Assembly (NCBI GenBank): GCA_963920525.1
Contig: OY986436.1
Span: 87,475,970 to 87,539,969 of the forward strand
Reading direction: 5' to 3'
DNA: 64,000 nt
Source of the DNA: Dichetophora obliterata
Lineage: Eukaryota; Arthropoda; Insecta; Diptera; Sciomyzidae
Positions 30,134-39,400 of the stretch are shown here, in pieces. The stretch's first letter is position 1; every line of letters begins with the position of its first letter. Below the pieces are notes generated by a model. That model searched no databases. It was not told the DNA's origin and was given only the letters and a program-made list of their open reading frames with translations. Position numbers and translations under genes: made by a program.

Positions 30134-31714
30134 CTAAAAAGGGACCCAACAACAACACTCCAACAAAAAAACTACGAATTCGGAGAATTTCTTTTCAAGA
30201 ACAAATGCATAACAACAACAGAAAAAAGGAACATATGCACAAACACAGCAACAGCACCAAGGATCTACGGACTACCGAAAATACACAAAGATGACACACC
30301 TCTACGGCCAATCTGTTCATCCATCGGATCGCCTTCATATGGACTTTGCAGATACGTGACAAAAATTCTAAAAAACATCACAAATAACTCACAATATAAT
30401 ATAAGAAATTCAATAGAATTTAAGAAAAAAATCGCTAACACACATATATATGACGATGAAACTATTATTTCATTCGACGTCATATCACTGTTTCCCAGCA
30501 TTCCCATAGATACTGCTTTAAAAATAATAGGACAAAAATGGACGGAAATTTGTAAATACACGAATATTAACAAAGAAAAATTTATGGACATGGTTAAATT
30601 TTGTATTATTGAAAACAACTATTTTAAACTCAACGACAAAATATACAAACAATTAAGGGGTATGCCTATGGGATCTCCAGCATCTCCAGTTATTGCTGAT
30701 ATTTTAATGGAAGAACTTTTAGACAAAACACTAGAAAAATTAGATATAAGACCAAGACTGATAACGAAATATGTTGACGATCTCTTTGCGATTATAAAAC
30801 TGGACCAAATTCAAAAGACTTTAGACGCTGTAAACAGTTTTCATAAAAATATTAAATTTACAAGAGAAGTAGAAAATGATGGAAAATTGGCATATTTAGA
30901 CACTCTTATAATAAGAAAAGACAACAAATTGACAACTGACTGGTTTCAGAAACATATGGCCTCAGGACGATTAATTAACTTTTACTCTAAACACCCAAAA
31001 CGTGTAATAATAAATACTGCAACAAATTTTATTAAGACGGTTCTTGACATCAGTGACAAAGAGTTCCATAGAGAAAATATAAACAGAATAAGGACAATAC
31101 TACGCAAAAATGAATTTCCAAAAAAGACAACAGAGGACTTAATTCGAAAATATAACAACATACAAAATAAAGAAGAACAAGAAAAAACAAGCGACAAAAT
31201 ATTCAAATCAATGACGTACATTCCCGGTCTTTCTGAGAGATTCACGAATTCAAACACGTACAACAAAGAAAAAATACAGATAGCATTAAAAACGAATAAT
31301 ACAGTAAAACAACTATACAGCAACACTAAAACAAAAATTGACAAACTCGATAAATCTAATGTTATTTACAAAATTACATGTAACGGTGACGGGTCCAACG
31401 TATGTAACCAAGCATATGTTGGGACTACAAAAAACAAATTACGGACAAGAATTTCTGCACACAGATCAGACCATAAAATACGTAGACCGTTGGAACAAAA
31501 AACAGCACTTGCAGCCCACTGTGCGAAACATAGACATACACCTGACTTTGACAGTGTTAAAATTTTACAACAAGAGAACAACTACCGTAAACGGTACACA
31601 CTAGAAATGCTTCATATTATCAGCCTACCAAAAGAGAAGAGAATAAATTTCAAAACAGACACCGACAACTGCGCACACATATATAGAAAATTCATAACAA
31701 ATAAAAATTATTAA
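30134..31714 (+). CDS. Penelope-like RT/GIY-YIG protein, right copy, 5' truncated but open
   Basis: The frame is open from the palindrome centre (NYEFGEFLFKNKC, then TAPRIYGLPKIHKDDTPLRP) through ISFDVISLFPSIPIDTALKI, MGSPASPVIADILME and YVDDLFAI to the GIY-YIG domain (IYKITC ... AYVGTTKNKLRTR). The PRIYGLPKIHK and FDVxSLFPSIP motifs are diagnostic of Penelope RTs. In the element it primes reverse transcription at target breaks made by the GIY-YIG nuclease. Only the N-terminal region seems missing. No stop or frameshift is visible, so the insertion is young. No in-frame ATG is needed by the family evidence; the true start is not in the window. Confidence 0.92.
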   Translation, partial: LKRDPTTTLQQKNYEFGEFLFKNKCITTTEKRNICTNTATAPRIYGLPKIHKDDTPLRPICSSIGSPSYGLCRYVTKILKNITNNSQYNIRNSIEFKKKIANTHIYDDETIISFDVISLFPSIPIDTALKIIGQKWTEICKYTNINKEKFMDMVKFCIIENNYFKLNDKIYKQLRGMPMGSPASPVIADILMEELLDKTLEKLDIRPRLITKYVDDLFAIIKLDQIQKTLDAVNSFHKNIKFTREVENDGKLAYLDTLIIRKDNKLTTDWFQKHMASGRLINFYSKHPKRVIINTATNFIKTVLDISDKEFHRENINRIRTILRKNEFPKKTTEDLIRKYNNIQNKEEQEKTSDKIFKSMTYIPGLSERFTNSNTYNKEKIQIALKTNNTVKQLYSNTKTKIDKLDKSNVIYKITCNGDGSNVCNQAYVGTTKNKLRTRISAHRSDHKIRRPLEQKTALAAHCAKHRHTPDFDSVKILQQENNYRKRYTLEMLHIISLPKEKRINFKTDTDNCAHIYRKFITNKNY

Positions 31715-31905
31715 TAAGCTAAGTTACCCGAAACAAGTGGATGTAAATATAATTGTTGTCAAATTGTCTCGAAGTTTTTGTAAAATTTGTAAAGTTTGTG
31801 TTTAATGGAAAAATTTGTTAATTTCTAAATGTTTTAATTTGTAATATGTGAGTGAAATGTAAAATAAGTTAATGTATTGTTAATATAATTTTAAAATGTT
31901 TTCAG

Positions 31906-31950
31906 TTGTCCTGATGATGATTGCCGACGGCAATCGAAATATTGACAATA
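31906..31950 (+). ncRNA. hammerhead-like motif at a Penelope 3' end
   Basis: TTGTC (31906-31910), CTGATGA (31911-31917), helix GATTGCC (31919-31925) and GGCAATC (31929-31935) around GAC, GAAA (31936-31939), TATT, then GACAA (31944-31948) which can pair with TTGTC. It is the mirror copy of 28690-28733. The single unpaired T at 31918 and very short stem III mean that self-cleavage is uncertain. Confidence 0.5.
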
Positions 31951-32290
31951 AATTTTATAATTAAAACTTGGAGTTTTAATGAACAAAAATTTTGGACCTT
32001 AAGCCCGCAATAATAAAAAAAAAAAAAATTTTTAAATTTAAACAAAAGGTCGGTAAATGAACATTTAATTAATAAAAAATGTTTTAAAAAGTTTTGTGGA
32101 AAAAATGTTGTACACAAATTTCAGTAGCAGTTTTTAATGTAAGCACTTAATAAAACATAGATAAAAAGCTTAACAATACAATATAAAAGGAGTTTCATAT
32201 TTATTGTTAGGAAAATATAAAAATAATTTGCGCCCACCGTTTTAAATAGAAAGAGCCTACACTTGGGACGCAATTAATTTTTAATTTTTT

Positions 32291-32757
32291 TTAATTTTTA
32301 GCGTTGCAACAAACTTGATGGCACTTAATAATGTGAAAATAAATACAATAGACTGATAGAGTATTTTATGTAATTAGCCCGCAAAGTTTCTTTTTTATTA
32401 AAATATACGTTTTTGTTGCAATAATTTAAATTTTAAAGAAACACAAACTTAGCAAAATTTATAAAAAACTCAGTTTTATTTATATAACAAATAACACTAT
32501 AAGAAATGTGGTTGTTAGGTAAGGGAACATTTTTTGATGTTGTTCAGCAACTTGTAATACTATATGCTTTTCTTTTTCCTTATTAGTAATTTTTCCATTA
32601 AATCGAGATATTAGACCAGTTTCTCTCTGCAATGACTTCTTCAGCGCGCAAGTAATTCGCTTTGCTGAGCCAACGACTTGAATCAATTTTAAGAAAATCC
32701 ATATAAACGGTTTCGTGTGGTTTTGATAAAAATAGTGCATCAAAAAACTTATTGGTG
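32291..32757. other. AT-rich non-coding stretch
   Basis: No coding motif was recognised on either strand. It lies between the last R1 fragment and the Harbinger derivative. Confidence 0.4.
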
Positions 32758-32760
32758 TTA

Positions 32761-33213
32761 AGGCTCAGTTATAATAGACGTAACGTAATGTGGTCTAATG
32801 TAAATTGAGCAGTGTGTTCTGTCACTTATTGTTTCAAGTGATTATAATAAACGTAACGTTATGTTACGGGACGTAAAGATCCGTTCGATTTCGATTTCTA
32901 CGTTACTTTACATTACGTCTGTTCAAAGAACATCTAAACATTGAGGTTAGATTCGATTATTGCGCTATTTTATATTGTTGCGTTTTCTAAGCTTTTTGTT
33001 GAGTTTTCGTTATTAATGTGATAGTTTTATGTATCCACAGCTATGGATGACGAAGTTTTAATTGTACTTGTACAGGAACGTGCAATTATTTACGACAAAC
33101 AACTGCCTGGCTACTGCCTATTATAATTGCTACAACGTTTCCTTACATTACGTCCTGTCACGATGGCAGTTGACATTACGTTACTTTACATTACGTCTAT
33201 TATAACTGGGCCT
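32761..33213. mobile_element. PIF/Harbinger deletion derivative with MADF-like ORF start (453 bp)
   Basis: Ends AGGCTCAGTTATAATAGACG and the reverse complement AGGCCCAGTTATAATAGACG; target duplication TTA (32758-32760 and 33214-33216). It is the longer sister of 12301-12582: both share TTAGATTCGATTATTGC, the acceptor-like TATGTATCCACAG and the reading MDDEVLIVLVQERAIIYDKQ (from about 33043). The MADF-like start suggests descent from the accessory-protein gene of an autonomous Harbinger by internal deletion. Confidence 0.85.
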
Positions 33214-33524
33214 TTAGCAGTTATAAAATTCTCAATTCGTAAATCCGCAATATCTACAGCATCCATATATATATAAGCTTGTTTCTCTCTTCTTTTGTTT
33301 CTCTATTCTTTTCTTGTTTGCTCTGATCGGCCGGAGCTCGAACATTTTTAGCGAACCCGTGTTTCTTTGTTAAGAAATTAGTCGATTTGATGAAATGGTA
33401 GTTAATAACTTAGAAAAAAAAACAAAAAAGGAACAAAACAAATTAAAAACTTAAGACAAAAGAACACTGTTTTACTTGTGTCAAGTTTTCTTACTATTTA
33501 AGTATTCAATATTGCAAACATTGG
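33214..33524. other. non-coding stretch with CT-rich microsatellite
   Basis: TTTCTCTCTTCTTTTGTTTC-like sequence at about 33280-33320 and poly-A-rich text at 33413-33440. No gene seen. Confidence 0.4.
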
Positions 33525-33656
33525 CCTATTATCATAGTCAAAATAAAGTCGACTTTAAAAATAGTATAAGCATTTTTGACAGTTTTTCAATATAATATGT
33601 TGTCAAAAAGTTTGCACTAAGTTTAAAGTCGACTTTATTTTGACTATGATAATGGG
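33525..33656. mobile_element. short palindromic MITE (132 bp)
   Basis: The ends CCTATTATCATAGTCAAAAT and the inverted CCATTATCATAGTCAAAATA share about 33 bp, each including AAAGTCGACTTTA, itself a palindrome. The target duplication is not clear. Confidence 0.7.
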
Positions 33657-33795
33657 GTATTGAATTTAAATGTTTCCACTGCACGAACGAACAAGATGGC
33701 GACTTACCAATGTTCGCCACTTGTGTTCGTGCTTTTCATGGATACTTTTTTAGAATCGTCGCGGCAACACTGATATTAGTTGAACTCCCGTACAC

Positions 33796-34278
33796 CATGA
33801 TACAAAGAACTACAGATAAAGTATTGCGCATGTCCGCCATCTTTTCTGTGACGTGCAAGGTGCTCCTTGGTTGCAACGTAGTCACAATTTATTCATAGAG
33901 TATAAAGATTTTAAAATGCCTACATTTTCTTATGAAAACTTGTTTTACCGAAATGAAATAAATATTGTTATATAAAGCACATGTCCAAAATAAAGTAAAT
34001 ATATTTTTTAGTACTGTTTGTGAAAAAAATTTGCATATTTTGTAGGGGTGCTTTTTCCCCTTTTTACCGATTAACACAAAAAGCCGCTACATTGCTTGAT
34101 GTGCTTGACAGAATTTTGACTGTTTGTTCGTTTTCATTTTGCTATCTTCGACACTTTTCGACATTTTCTTTTGAATGTATTCATCAAGTGTCACATTTGA
34201 CGAGCACCAATGACGAGGTGCGCAGTAAATGTTGTTCGTTGCGCCGGGAATACTTTACCTCTAGTTCTTTGTATCATG
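33796..34278. mobile_element. CATGATAC-ended element with 9-bp target duplication (483 bp)
   Basis: Exact 9-bp direct repeat CCCGTACAC (33787-33795 and 34279-34287). Terminal repeats are CATGATACAAAGAACTA and inverted TAGTTCTTTGTATCATG, with AAAGTATT further in. No transposase. A 9-bp duplication fits Mutator-like (MULE) or Merlin elements; the CATGAT start recalls P-type ends, but those make 8-bp duplications. Confidence 0.8.
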
Positions 34279-34287
34279 CCCGTACAC

Positions 34288-35583
34288 AATAAATGAATTT
34301 CACCAAAGTACATAAAAACGAAGAAACAAAATTAAATCATAGGTTTTTACAACACAAAACTTTTAAGTTTCCTATCACCTGCCATCAAAACAGGTGTGAC
34401 AAGTAGTAGTAGTACTTTATTGAGACTTTACAAAACAATTTTACAAGATAATAATACAAACAATAGCTTATTTCGTAAACTTAGCGGCTGTAAATAGTAT
34501 GGCCAGCTTAAACTGTTACATAATTAAGTATATTAATAACTCGATTGCCACATGGCTAATATATTATTAAAGAATATTATACTCCTGCTCAAATGAGTAA
34601 TAAAACATTTGCGTTTAAAGTTATGTCCTAAGATATATATATATATACAATTTTTAAAATAAACCTTACGAAAGAAAGAGACGACAACCGTGTGTCATGA
34701 CACACAAACTGCTGAATCTTTCGCACATTGCAATGTATTAGCATACAATAGTGGGTTTGAAATGAGCTACAAGCATGACTTTAACATTAAATGATTACAT
34801 GAGCGAATTTATATATATGAAATTAAGTATATAAGGAATATTTGACATTGAAATCACACAGGGCACACAATTAATTTTTTTTAGAACTTTCTTCTATTCT
34901 TATACACAATTAAGAATGTATTAATCTGGTCAAAAAATCCATATCAATAACATAAAAATCAAGTAGATATATTACTTAAAACTTTTTTTAATTTGTGGTA
35001 AAATTTGTCAAAAATATCATTTATCGTAAAGTATTTCCTCTTTTTCTCTTTATATAAGAAGAAGTTAATCTGGTCAACAGATACATATAATATATATTAA
35101 AGTCAAATATACAAAAATACATGATACACTAATTATTTCATGGTAGAATACCGTCGTTCAGTTGCCTTTCTCCGGTTCCATTATTTCCTTTCTATTATTT
35201 GCGTATACAGCTAGCGTCGTACAGTTGCCTTACTTCTTTTCCCTTATTTCGTTTCTGATATTTGTATACTTCTACAGCGAGCTTACTTCTTCAATGTGCA
35301 CGTCTTTCCATTGTTGCTCGTAAATATTTTAATAAAACTTTAATAAGTTTTCTTATAACTGTTAACTGAATGAACTGTAAAAACCACCTTATCCATCGTA
35401 TTTGCTAATACAGTTGTAAATCACTGGTCGTAATTCACGACCTCACGGTTCAACAGTCACCCCGTGAATCCCAGCACGACAACATGTAGGATCATGTGAA
35501 CCACGCTAGAAACCTGGTATGGAAATGCTACTAGTATTTTTTATTTATTAAATTGCAGCACTGGTAGTTTGACATTTAAAGAT
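34288..35583. other. AT-rich non-coding stretch upstream of the XPG gene
   Basis: No coding motif found. It holds a short TA microsatellite (34638-34650) and two related segments around TTAATCTGGTCAA (34923 and 35066). ACGACCTCACGGTTCAACAG-like text near 35440-35460 resembles 37605-37640 in intron 3 of XPG. Confidence 0.4.
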
Positions 35584-35591
35584 GTGTGAAA

Positions 35592-36084
35592 TAGAGGTGG
35601 GTAATAGCACAATTTTTTGTGTGTTGACTCACCAGCACATGTGCACCTTTGTGTGTCAGTACACTGTGCTAGCACAATTGTGCCACAATCGAACAAAGCA
35701 CTCACAAAAGTGTCGATAACAAATAGAGTGCTAACACCCTTTTCTATTGATTTGTTTACAATATTCACAAATTGCATATTGTCAATTATTGCATGTAAAC
35801 CAAAGTAAAAGCAAAATCAACTGTACTAGCAAAAACTTACAACATGTAAGTAATGCAGTGCACAGTAGCGATAACCAATGAGTATCAGTGAAGAAGCTTA
35901 GCACAACACTCTGCTATTCATCCCAACACAGCATACAAAAGTAACTTTAAGCTCAAAAGTTCGTCAAAGCTCTGCTCTTTGCGTGCTATTGTGCCTATGT
36001 GAGTCAACGTAGTGTACTAGCACACATTACACACTACAGGGAGTCAGCAAGTGCCATAGCACAGCACTGAGTTACCCACCTCTA
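35592..36084. mobile_element. hAT MITE (493 bp) upstream of XPG
   Basis: Exact 8-bp duplication GTGTGAAA (35584-35591 and 36085-36092). Terminal repeats TAGAGGTGGGTAA / TTACCCACCTCTA. The interior iterates CTAGCACA-type words. It ends about 290 bp before the XPG start codon, so it could influence the promoter. Confidence 0.88.
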
Positions 36085-36092
36085 GTGTGAAA

Positions 36093-36373
36093 CACACAGA
36101 AATAAGATATTTACTATTTAGATACTATTTAAAATATTTTACTATACATATATTTATAGTACAGTTTTAAATAGAATCAAAAAGATTCGTAATTGTGATG
36201 GCGTTATAAATCTACGATTTGGCCAAATAATTTCCTCTTCAGTGAGGATTCTTCTTGAGCTAGGGAAGCCTAGTTTTCGGAGTAACTCAAATCAAAAAAA
36301 AAAATATTTAACTTCTATGGTGAAACATTTTGTTGTCTTTATTTAATTTTCTATTGAATGTTTTCATATAGAA
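36093..36373 (+). promoter_or_regulatory. presumed 5' region of the XPG gene
   Basis: Short stretch between the hAT MITE and the ATG. No TATA box can be assigned with confidence. TTTTCATATAG directly before AAATGG could be a splice acceptor of a 5'-UTR intron. GTACAGTTTTAAATAGAATC at about 36160 is repeated inverted in intron 3 (about 37545-37568). Confidence 0.35.
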
Positions 36374-36461
36374 ATGGGAGTAACAGGACTCTGGAAGCTT
36401 ATAGAGCCCTGTGGCCAGCCTGTTCCAGTAGACACTTTAGAATGTAAAATCCTAGCTGTAG
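36374..36461 (+). CDS. mus201: XPG exon 1
   Basis: Begins MGVTGLWKLIEPCGQPVPVD, the invariant XPG-family N-terminus whose Gly2 helps position metal and DNA. 88 nt, ends phase 1 at GTAG|GTAAAT, completing Asp30 with exon 2. Confidence 0.95.
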
Positions 36462-39400
36462 GTAAATTTGTCGTTCCATCTTTTCCGTATCGCAGATTTG
36501 CATTGTATTCTGACAATTATTTTTATGATTACTCCAATAGATATCTCCATATGGCTGCACCAGGTTGTAAAAGGTTACCAGGACAGTAAGGGCTCTGCGC
36601 TTCCTAACGCTCACTTGCTTGGTCTGTTTCATCGTTTATGCAAACTTCTTTACTATCGAGTAAAGCCGGTGTTTGTATTTGATGGATGCGTGCCACAACT
36701 GAAGCGCGACACAATCGTACGAATTTATTTCTTAATAATCAGTAAAAGTTTTTACAATATGCATATGATTGCAGGCTCGGCGTCAGATGCAGCGTAGCAA
36801 GTTGAATAGTGAGGCGGAACGTATACAGGCCCTGCTTCTTCAGTCGTTAGCCAAAGAAAAAGTTGTGCAGCAAGCGCTGGGCGCCAATGCTGTCGAGTTA
36901 CTTGCAAAATCACCTAATAAAAGAGTCAAGATATCTACAGGTGCAGATGATGCTAAGGATCTGTTTAAATTGCCTGAAATGCCTAGTGCAACTGATTCAG
37001 CTATGCAAGCCGAAGCTGGCGGACTTGCGGATACTAATGACTCTCACAACAATGATTCATCTTGGGACTATGCCACGACTACATCCGATGAAAGTTTTGA
37101 TGATCCCAACCCTCGGCACTATTATAACACTCACTTGCAAGCCATCGATGTTAGAAGTGAACATTTCAAGGCGCTACCAGCCGATGTGCGCCATGATATT
37201 CTTGTTGATATCAAAGAGACCCGAAAACAATCATCCTGGGGACGATTGCATGAATTGCCAGCGAAGAGCGACGATTTCAGTTCATTTCAAATGAAACGAT
37301 TGCTAAAAAGGCGTGCGGTACAGGAGAGCATTGAAGAGGTGGAACAAGAAATGGGCGAGCGAACACTTACCTTTAGTGAATTAAAAAATTTTTTCACTGA
37401 AGAGGGCATCGTAGAATCGTCAACAATGGATAAAGGTACGACAGGCATAAGTACAGTGACTTTTTTGTAGCTTTAATTACTGTTGGCAGGTCACTAGAAC
37501 ATAGGTTCTAAGGGTCCAGTATCTGAAAACAATGACGAATCGTTTTTGATTCTATTTAAAAACTGTACTTTAATTACGTCAGCGGATGGACAAAAACAAT
37601 TACCGTTGGCTGGTCGCACTTCACGACCTCGGTGTTGAAACGGCACGAGTCGAATGAGTACAGAGATTTAGTTACACAAAATTGAATTTTTGACGGAACA
37701 AAGTTACGTCTTTCCTTGTGGTTTGCAAAAAATAAAAAACGCAATAATAATCCGCTAGGAGCAGGAGTTATGGTACAAAAATAAAAAAACAATTTTGACT
37801 TCATCAGGACACGGAAGGATGCACTTATGCAACCATGCTCATTGATTATGAATTCTAGGATAATAGTTATTATACTCCAGTGAGCTATTCCCACAAAAAT
37901 AAACAAATTTATGATGATACCGCATCATGACACCGCAGAGAGACTCGAATTTGCAATAAGCACATCACGGCGCACAATGGCTCGTTTTGCAAAAAGTATC
38001 GAAAATAACTTTTTTTGGTGGGTTTGTAATATTGCAAATTTCATACTTGTATCTGATAAAGAAATGTTGGAAAGTGAAAGTTCTAGTTCGATTAAATTTA
38101 TAGAGCTATTTCTATTTGTAGAGCTAGTCAAAGATGACTGATTTTTCAAGTTTATATGAGTTTTTGGAAAATGCATGTTTATGTTGAAAAATTTGTCAAA
38201 CGCATAGAAAAATAAACTGACGTTTCGCAGATTTCTTTTCTGCTTCTTTAGAACGCTTTGTAACAGTAATGAGAGGTCGATTGGCTAAGGCTTCAGCAGA
38301 CCGTTTTAATACATTGAGGGAATATTCCGTCGATCAAAACATCAATTTGTTTGCGAATTTTTTGGTCGGTTGCTTGAATCTAGTGTTACTTACGATCATG
38401 TTTATGTGTTGTCATGTAGGCTGCACTTTCCAACTGTTGAACCAAAAATATATTATCTTTGGGGTTGAAGTCACCAAGCATAATTTTTATGCGTGATAGA
38501 GGCATTATTCGTAAGCTTCTTCAAGGCGCTCGTACAAAGGTTTTTGTTCTCATCGTCTTTGTTTTCTATCTGTTTTTTTTCGGAATGTTTTAGTTTCAAT
38601 GAAAATAAGTGTTCCATTTGAACGTGAAAAATATACTTGTGTTATTCGATCTTTTTCAAACAAGTGCAATAAAAAATTATTCACTAGATACCCATTTTTT
38701 GTGTTGGCAAAATTGTAGAATTTCTCAAAAACACTTCCTTAAGTTTTCGAAATCTTCTGGAGAATGAAACTGAATTATATTTGCAAAAAATATTTAATTT
38801 ACTGTGTGATTTTAGAAAAATATTGCTTAATTATAATCACTCCTCATGTATTAAGGAAAAAGCAAAATTTTGTTAAATTCAAGCAAAATTTTGCTAAGTT
38901 ATTATAAACTGCAAAAGCAAAGTTCTACTTAATTCAAGCAAATATTTGCTAAGTTATTATAAACTCAAATAGCAAATTTTTTCTTAATTCATGCAAATAT
39001 TTGAACACTTCAACTTTAAAAATACATTTAAAAAAATTATGAAGAATTAGGAGGTAAAATTAGGTGCGATGGACTCTCAACATATCCCTTATTAAGGATT
39101 TTAATAAAGTTTGGTTGTGCTTTTTTTTTTTGTCAATTTCGGCACACTGTTTTATTTCAAGAAAAATAATATTTCCTAATAAATCATTAAGTCGGCTTTT
39201 TTTACAGTGATTGTAGGTGTACCGCTTACCGCCCACAAATCAATAAAAAGACTGTATTTCAGACGGTTTTGATCGTATCAGACTAAAATTTGGTAATTTT
39301 ATTTGTATGGTTACTGTCGGCAACTGTACTAAAAATGGGTGTACACGACCCCTTTTGCAGCATACAAAACAATAAAAATGCTTTATTTAACACGGTTTTG

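Larger units (their letters stand above)
28609..32019. mobile_element. head-to-head pair of Penelope-like retroelements
   Basis: 28620-30133 and 30506-32019 are near-identical inverted copies of about 1.51 kb, separated by 372 bp that belong to the right-hand copy. Both outer ends finish in a poly-A/poly-T run after GGACCTTAAGCCCGCAATAA. The left copy is 5' truncated at 30133; the right one continues to 30134. Only one difference was seen in the coding part (silent, CAG/CAA of NQAYVG). This arrangement, a partial inverted copy joined to a longer one, is known for Penelope insertions. Confidence 0.92.
28213..32290 (+). repeat. repeat family R1, copy 3, split by Penelope elements
   Basis: 28213-28605 carries the 5' half and about 32065-32290 carries the 3' half (AGTTTTGTGGAAAAAATGTT, GAGCCTACACTTGGGACGCA), as judged against copy 2. 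The Penelope pair lies between. The direct repeat ATTAATAAAAAATTTT near 28585-28600 and ATTAATAAAAAATG near 32067-32080 may be the target duplication. Confidence 0.75.

Noticed and set aside
38269..38496. Additional XPG exon in intron 3
   Set aside because: The minus strand there matches an RTE endonuclease; exons 3 and 4 join in phase without it.
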